Assembly: GCF_900129215.1 (NCBI RefSeq)
Contig: NZ_FQUQ01000006.1
Span: 375,032-439,031 of the forward strand
DNA: 64,000 nt
Direction of reading: 5' to 3'
Origin: Pedobacter caeni
GTDB lineage: Bacteria > Bacteroidota > Bacteroidia > Sphingobacteriales > Sphingobacteriaceae
Part shown: piece by piece, positions 45,101-54,100 of the stretch
Numbering within the stretch: position 1 is the first letter of the stretch
Layout of the letters: every line of letters starts with the position of its first letter
Made by a program: the position numbers and the translations under genes
The notes under the pieces: model-generated
Databases searched by the model: none
The model's input: the letters and a program-made list of their open reading frames with translations, nothing else
What the model was told of the DNA's origin: nothing

Positions 45101-48100
45101 CCTTTGCCCTGCGTTGGATGAGGCCCCATCGTACTGCTCCAGTAATACCCACTAACACCCCGTCCTATTAAAGGAGCTGCTGCTGTGGTGTTACCGATGT
45201 ATCCTGAACCATGTAATTTCAATGCCGAGTTATAAGTATCGGCCTGTGTCATCCAGTTCTGAGGTGGGGCATCTGCCATGGTCCATTCTGCCGCTGTAGG
45301 TAACCTCCAGCCTGAACCCAGCAACAACATACAAGGATCTTTTGCAGGAAGCCAGCCAATGCTCTCATTAATCTGCATAATCCATGAAGTCCATGCATTG
45401 GATGGCGTCCGTGTGGTTCCATCATGCTGATAGCCCTGAACCTGGTTAAACTGCCAGTTCCAGCCCGCCGCTTCAGTGCTGGCATCAGTGGCGCTTGTTG
45501 CCTGACGATCCGCACCCAGATTTTGTGCGATCCAGCAACGTGCAGCACCCGAAATGTTACTGCTCACAGTTGTGTAAGTAACCGTTTTACTCACAGCTGC
45601 ACCGTTTAAGCCTGCTTTATGAACTACTGTAAAAGGGTTACAGATTTTAAAACTGCTGACCTCTGCACTGTAAGCCGTACCACCTTTATTTGTCGCATAA
45701 GCACGAACATAATAAGTAGGCCCTTCTTCCAGACCGGTCATCGTAATTTTAAAACTTCCGGTGTCCAGGCCATTGGTCAGGACATGGTCATCAAGTGTTG
45801 GAACCAAATTGCTGGTACTCCATACCAGACCTCGTGCAGTCACGGTTGATCCCCCATCAGAAACAACCGTAGCCAATACTTCGGCAGTTGTCTCTTTCAT
45901 CGCCGGAACAGGGATACTCGCATTGTTCAATATCGGTTTGGTCAGCACCACCGCATCGCGGATACAACGCAAAGGCATGGCCAGTGCTTTATAAGTGTTT
46001 CCAGTGGGTCCGGTAACTACCGAACTGGCAGTAGCACCCATTAAAAAAGTAGTACCAAAGCTATAACCACTTCCAGGATATTGATTGCTGGTCCAGTAAG
46101 TACCTGCTTTACCGCGGGTATCGGCCAATAAGCCAGTTGCCTGCGACAAGTATCCGGCATTGTGTAATTTCAGTACAGAGTTATAGGCCTCTGCATCTTT
46201 TGCCCAGAATTGAGGAGCTGCATCTGCTGTAGTCCATTCTGTAGCCGTTGGAATCCGCCATCCTCCTCCTAAAAGCAGGTTACATGGATCGTTAGCAGCT
46301 GTCCAGTCTATGTTTTCAGCAATCTCTACCTTCCATGGAGTCCAGGCATTGGCTGCAGGAACCCTTGCCTCTTTAAATTCGTAGCCCTGAGCACGGTTAA
46401 ACTGGAAGTACCAGCCTGCTGCAGCCGGGCTTGCATCAGCAACCGATATGGCCTCCTGTTCTGCTCCTAAGTTTTGGGTGATCCAGCAACGCGGCGCACC
46501 AGAAATACTGGTGCTCACTGTCTTATAAGTAACGGTTTTGTCGACCGGCGCACCATTCAATCCTGCTTTATGAATCATGGTAAATGAGTTACAGATTTTA
46601 AAGCTGCTCACCTGCGGACTATAAACTGTTCCCACAGCACTTACGGCATAAGCGCGGACATAATAAGTTGGCCCTTCTATTAAACCATTAAGAATTCCAG
46701 TAAATGTGCCCATTCCTTTTCCATTGTCCATCACTTTGTGATCTGCTATTGTTGGAACTGTTTCGGTATCACTCCAAACTAAACCACGTTCAGTCACAGG
46801 GGCAGATCCTTCTATACCTACTCCAGCTGTTCCACTGGCGGTAGCGGCAGTCATCCCGGAAACCGGAACTTCCACATTGCTCACGGAAGGCAGCGTTTCG
46901 GTGATCTCATCACGGATACAACGTACCGCCAATGCAGATGCCTTATCGAGGTCGCCCACGGTTACTGACATATTGTTATAAAGTCCCTTTGCAATCGTTG
47001 GAGAGGGTCCCATCGTGCTGCTCCAATAATATCCCTGAGTACCCCGCCCTGCTAAAGGGGCAGTTACTGAGGAGTTGCTGATATAACCCGCTGCATGTAT
47101 TTTCAATGCCGAGTTGTAGGTATCCGCAGGCGTCTCCCAGTTCTGAGGTGGTGCTTCTGCCGCGGCCCACTCTGCTATTGTAGGTAACCTCCAGCCTGAA
47201 CCCAGCAACAACATACAAGGATCTTTTGCAGGAAGCCAGCCGAGGTACTCACTAATCTGGCTAATCCAAGGAGTCCATGCATTGGATGGGGTCCGTGTAG
47301 TTCCATCATGCTGATAGCCCTGAACCTGGTTAAACTGCCAGTACCAACCGGAAACATCATTCCCTTTGTCCGTGCCATTTTTTGCCTGACCGTCAGCACC
47401 GAGGTTTTGTGTAATCCAGCAACGTGCAGCACCGGAAATGTTGCTGCTCACTGTCCCATAAGTCACGGTTTTACTCACAGGAGCACCATTCAGTCCCGCC
47501 ACATGCACTACGGTAAACGGATTACAGATTTTAAAGCTGCTCACCTCTGTACTGTAAGCGGTACCACCTTTATTCGTGGCATAAGCCCGTACATAATAGG
47601 TTGGTCCTTCAGATAGACTGCTGAGTGTGCTTTTAAAGTTACCTACTCCCTGTCCGGCCGCTATAACCCCGTCGGCAAGTGTTGGTGTCGTATTTGTAGT
47701 GCTCCATACCAGACCACGTGCCGTCACTGTTGTTCCTCCATCAGAAACTACCGTGGCCAGACCTTCTGCAGAACTAACCTTCATTTCTGAAACAGGAACA
47801 TTCACATTGCTTACGATTGCTTTGGTCAGCACTACGGTATCGCGGATACAACGTAAAGGCATTCCAAGTGCTTTGTAACTGTTGCCTGTAGCACCGTTGA
47901 TCACCGAACTGGTATTAGGCCCCATCATAAAAGTCATTCCGAAAGTATAATTACTTGAAGTATATTGATTTCTGGCCCAGTAACTACCTGCTTTCCCGCG
48001 GGTATCCAGCAATAAGCCAGCTCCCTGCGACAGGTATCCTGCATTATGTAATTTCAGTTCAGAATTGTAAGCATCAACATCCTTATTCCAGTTTTGCGGA

Positions 48101-51100
48101 GCACCATCTGCTGCAGTCCATTCTGTACCTGTAGGAATCCGCCATCCACCACCTAAAAGCAGGTTACATGGATCAGTAGCTGCAGCCCAGTCAGAATTTT
48201 CAGAGATATCTGTTTTCCATGGCGTCCAGGCATTGGTTGCAGGATTCCTTGCATCAGTAAATTCATATCCCTGAGCACGGTTAAACTGGAAGTACCAACC
48301 TGCAGCAGCCGGGCTTGCATCAGAAACTGATACTGCCTGCTGGTCTGCACCCAGATTCTGGGCAATCCAGCAACGCGCCGCTCCTGAAATATTTGTAGCC
48401 ACTGTTTTATAGGTAATGGTTTTATCTACAGGTGCCCCATTCAGTCCTGCCTTATGAATGATGTTAAATGGAAGGCAAATCTTGAAGCTCATCACTTCCG
48501 GACTATAACCCGTACCTGCACTATTTGTGGCATAGGCACGGACATAATAAGTTGGCCCCTCTATCAAATCCTTCATAGAAAGAGTAAAAATTCCCAGGCC
48601 GGCAGTTGCATCTTTAACTTTCTGATCATTGATCGTTGGCACCGGATTTTTTGTACTCCATACCAGGCCACGTTCTGTGATTTCGGCCTTTCCATCCGAA
48701 GTCACTTCTGCTGATCCATCGGCTGCAACATCCGTCATATTGGAAATCTTAACATTCCCTACTGTAGGAGGAATTGCAGGAGTATTTAAACTGTCCAATG
48801 CGCCATAAGCAGTCCCCACACTATTCGTGGCATAGGCCCTGAAATAATATTTTGTTGCGATCACCAGTCCGGTCATGTTACTTGTAAAGACTCCAGTGCC
48901 CTGGCCATTGCTTGTTTTGGTGGTCAGCAAAATGGTTGGATCTTTTACAGTACTCCAGCAGATTCCGCGTGCATATACGGTTGTACCGCCATCACTGGTA
49001 ATCTCCCCGCCGGTAACGGCCGAAGAAGTCAGGATTGAAGTTGCCGGAGTCGTGGTTAGTGTTGGAAGATCCAGTGTGGTCAGACTATCCAGGTTTCCAT
49101 AACTTGTGCCCAGGCTGTTTGTGGCGTAAGCACGGATATAATATTTAGTGCCATTGGCTAAGCCTTTAATGTTTGTGACGAAGCCGGAAAGCCCTGCACC
49201 ATCAACAGATTTTGTCGGCACCGCGGTTGTCGGATTAGTTTCTGTGCTCCAGCAAAGCCCTCTTGCTGTTACCGGTAATCCGCCATCGCTCCCCACAAAT
49301 CCGCCTGAAACCGCAGAATTACTTAAGATTCCGGTCGGTTTATTAGTGGTCACAGTTGGCAGCGTTGGCGTGGTCAGACTCGCTGGGGCCGGACTAAAGC
49401 CTGTGCCTGCAGCATTGGTTGCATAAGCCCAGAAATAATACCTGGTACCTTGGGTCAGGTTATTAATGCTCATCGTAAAAGGCGCGGTGGTTCCAACAGA
49501 AATCACGCTGTCTGCAGCTAAAGGGAACACTGGTGTTTTAGAAAATTTACTCCAGTAGAACCCACGATCGGTAACTTCATCCCCGCCGTTTTTCGTTACG
49601 CTTGCTGATCCGTCTGTGCCTGTCATCGTTGGATTACTCAAGGTCACCATCGTTACCGCAGGTGGAATGGCAAGCGTTACAAAACTCTGCTCAGCGCCAA
49701 AAGCGGTCCCCTTTGAGTTGATGGCATAAGCGCGGACATAATACCTTGTTCCTGGCAACAATCCTGTAATCGGGATCTGGAAATTCCCTGTACCCGCTGT
49801 TGCATGATTAAGATAAGATCCTGCAACGATCACCGGATTTGGATTGAGGCTCCAGCAGATTCCACGATTGGTTACCGGCATCCCTCCATCATCGGTAATG
49901 TCTCCTCCGGCCAATACGCTATTGGCAGTCAGCTCCTTAACCGGACTGGTAAAGATGGTTGGCAGCATCACCTCCAATGTGGTAAATGCGACCTCCGAAC
50001 CGTAAGTTGTCCCCACTGCATTGGTGGCATAAGCACGCACATAATAAGTGGTTTTATCGGCCAGTCCTTTTAAATTGGCAACGAATTGACCGATACCTGT
50101 GGTGGTATTGTCTATGGTTTTAGTACCCAAAGCAATTGTTGGGTTGCCCGTTGTATTCCAGGTGATCCCCCTGCTGAGGATTGCTGTTCTTCCGTCATCC
50201 GTAATGTCTCCTCCACTGGTTGCAGTGGTGGCCAGTATGTTCGTAACCGTAGCCGTTACGGTAAGTGTAGGAAAAGCATTGGTCAGGAAGCTGTGCTCCA
50301 CGCCATAGGCTACCCCTATTTTATTTTGTGCATAAGCCCTTACATAATACAAGGTATTTGGTGCCAGGCCGGTCATTGAACCCGTAAACGGATCTAAACC
50401 TACACCCAGGTTTGTTCTGCTGTCTTTAATGGTCGGATTGGTACGAGTACTCCAGCATAAGCCTTTAAGGGTAATGTCTGCCCCTCCGTCACTCGTAATG
50501 ATCCCGCCACTTTTTGCAGCATATCCGGTCAGGTCTGTGACTTCGGTTGTGGTCAGGATTGGTGCAGTAGGAAACAAGGTAACTGTGACCTGATTTCCAT
50601 AGGCAGTCCCGACACTATTTGTAGCATAAGCACGTACATAATAAGCCATGCTTAAATTTAAATTGGTCACTTCGCTGGTAAAGATGCCTGTTCCGGTGCC
50701 GTTACTGGTCCTTTTCAGGGTTTCAGCTTCCGGATTAAAATTGCGGTCCAGACTCCATACCACACCCCTTGCCGTGATTGCTGCTCCACCATCTTTACTG
50801 ATGTTACCGCCTGTGGTGGCAGAAGATTTGGAAGAAGGGGTGATATAAGTTGTGGTCAGCGAAGGCAGTATGGCAGGTGTGGTAAAGGTTTGTTCATTTC
50901 CATAAGCTGTTCCCTGGCTGTTCTGAGCATATGCCCTTACATAATATAAAGTTACCGGTTCCAGTCTGGTCAGCACACTTCTGAAAGTATTTCCTGTCCA
51001 GCTGTCATTTGCAGTTTGCTGAGGGCTACCTAAAGCCGGATTTGGACGCGTGCTCCATACCAATCCCTGATTGGTAATGGTAGTTCCTCCATTGCTTAAC

Positions 51101-54100
51101 AAGGTTCCACCACCAGTGGCCGTGATTCCCGAAGAAGAAACGGCGACCGGATTGGTCGTCAGGCTTGGAATGATCAAGGTGGTAAAGTGTTGTTCATTTC
51201 CATAAGCCACACCTACCGTGTTGATGGCATAAGCCCTCACATAATAGGTTGTTCCAGGCAACAGACCGGTCATATTGCTGTTAAACCCTCCATTTCCGCT
51301 TCCTGAAATGATCGTTTTATTTCCAACCAATGTATCCGGTCTGAATCCTGGTTGTGTACTCCATACCAGTCCTCTTGTGCTGACCACATCTCCACCATTG
51401 TCGGAAATGTCACCACCAGACCAGGCCGTAGTGCCTCCAAGTCCTGAAATACCTCTTGTTGTTAAAGTAGCCAGTACCGGAGGATCGGTGATAAAGTTAA
51501 GCAGGTTGCCATAGCTTGTTCCCGCCACATTCCTGGCATAAGCCTGTACGTAATACGTACTGTTTGCTTTCAGGTTTTTAAGGATACTTGCAAAAGCACC
51601 TCCTCTGTTGCCATTCGTGGTTCTGTTTATCGTAACGGTATCCGGATTAAAGTTACGGTCCAGACTCCAGACCACCCCACGACTATAAACGTTAGAGCCA
51701 CCTTCATCAGAAATGTCGCCGCCGCTAAGTCCGGATGTGCTTCCCGTAGCTTTAGAAAATGCGGTAGTCAATGTCGGTAACTGCGGGGTAATGAAACTTA
51801 CGGTATTGCCATAGGCGATGCCTACACTATTGACAACATAAGCCCTTACATAATAAGTGGTATGTTGTGTTAATCCTTTCAGCTGAGCGGTAAAACTACC
51901 TGTAAAATATCCCGTCTCCGCAGTTTTGTTTAACGTAATTGTATCCGGATTAAAGTCCGGCTGTGTGCTCCAGTATACCCCTCTGGTAGTGACTACTGCA
52001 CCGCCATGAGTTAAAATTGTGCCTCCGCTTTTAGCGGTGGTCGTAGAAGTAGCTTCAGCATCCGTAGTAATTAAGGTAGCCAGAACCGGTGGAAGTGTGG
52101 TAAAGCTTTCTACTTCCCCATATGCTGTTCCCACGGCATTTGTCGCATAAGCGCGGACATAATACCTGGTACTTCCCAGCAGTTCTCCGATTCTGTTTGC
52201 AAAGCTGCCCATACCTGTTGCGTTTGAAGTATGTTCATCTGTCAATACCGGATTTGTGGAAGTACTCCAGCAAAGCCCGTTGCTGGTCACCTCAGTTCCT
52301 CCGTTATCAGAAATATTCCCACCTGCAATGGCTTCTGTACTCGTAATTGTAGCAGGCTGAATTGGGCTGGTACTCACCAAAGGCAGGTTAAAAGTGTTAA
52401 ACCTTTCTTCGTTGGCATAACTGATTCCCACGCTATTCGTGGCGAAAGCCCGTACATAATAGGTCGTACCAGGCAACAGATCCGGCATGGTCATGGCAAA
52501 ACTGCCACTTCCCTGTTCGGTGATTTTCCTGGTAGATGCTGCTTCAGGATCGAAACCACTGTTCGTACTCCATACCAAACCACGGTCTGTAATGACAGCC
52601 CCTCCATTGTGTTGAATACTACCTCCACTAATTCCCGTGACACCTTTCGCCCCACTATAGGGAGCAGTTGTGATCAATTTTGCCAGTACCGGCGGAGCTG
52701 TGGTAAAGGATTCTACCTGTCCGTAAACTACTCCCGCACTGTTGATCGCATAAGCGCGGATATAATAAGTTGTGCTTCCAAATAAATCTTTCAGCGAATG
52801 AATAAAGTTTCCGATTCCCGGCCCGCTGCTGGTATGCGGGTCTTCGATTGTTGGCAAGCCTGCAGTGCTCCAGCAGATTCCGCTGGCAGTTACTGCTGTG
52901 CCACCATCACTGGTAATATTTCCACCGCTGCTTGCTGTATTTGCAGTGATTGCCGTTGCCGGTAAAGTCGTCAAGGTGGCTGTGGTTGCTGTAGTGAAGA
53001 TCAGCTCATTACCATAAACCACACCTACTTCATTTACTGCATAAGCACGGACGTAATATTTGGTCAATGGTGTTAAGCCGGTCAAAGGAGCCGAGAACAG
53101 TCCTTTACCTGAACCACTTTCTTTAGCACCATTGGTAATCGTAGGATCAGGGCTGGTATTCCAGCAAATTCCTCTTGCATTCACCGGACTTCCTCCTTCA
53201 TCCGAAATCTCGCCGGAAGCAGATGCCGTTACTCCACCAATCTGATCGACCGACAAGGTACTTACTGTGGCAAGCCCCGGAGGCGCGGTGATAAAGCTTT
53301 CTGTATTTCCATAAGTGGTTACTGAATTATTTCCTGCATAGGCACGTACATAATATTTGGTACTTCCGCTTAGCCCGGTCATGCGGACTGTAAAGTTTTC
53401 TGCTGATGTACCACTACTGCTGATGAAGTCTGAGGTGGTCGGATTTGGACTGGTACTCCAGCAAATACCGCGATGTGTAACTCCTGAGCTTCCGGTATTG
53501 AGGATTATCCCACCACTTTCGGCCGTACTGCTGGTGACCAATGTAACCGGCTTGGTGGTCAGGCTGATGTTTAATGGAGTGATGAAACTCGTTTCCACGG
53601 TGAAGGCAGTGCCTTCGCTATTCGTAGCATAACCTTTTGCGCAATATACTGTCCCAGGAATTAATCCGGTCAGTTCTGTTCTGAAGTTCCCTATGTCTGC
53701 AGGGTTTATCGTCGCAGATTCTGCATTCAGGTAACTGATCCTGTCGATGCTATAGGCAATTCCTTTGGAAAGGATTTTTGCCCCTCCATTGTTCAGCATA
53801 CTCACATCTCCTGTTGCTTTGGTATCAGTGATGTTGTAAATTGAAAGTGAAGAAGAAGCCAGAACCGGCGGTTGAGGAGCTCTGGTATTGAATTCAATGA
53901 GGTCACCATAAGCCGTTCCGAACCTGTTTGTCGCATAAGCGCGGACATAATAAGTGGTATTTCCCAACAGGTTTTTCATGAAACTCTGGAAGTTTCCTGT
54001 ACCCGGTCCATCATTGGTCATTCCTGCTGAAGGATCATCTGCAGGATCACCCGTTATGCTCCAATGAATTCCTCTGGAAGTAATATCCGCAATGCCATTG

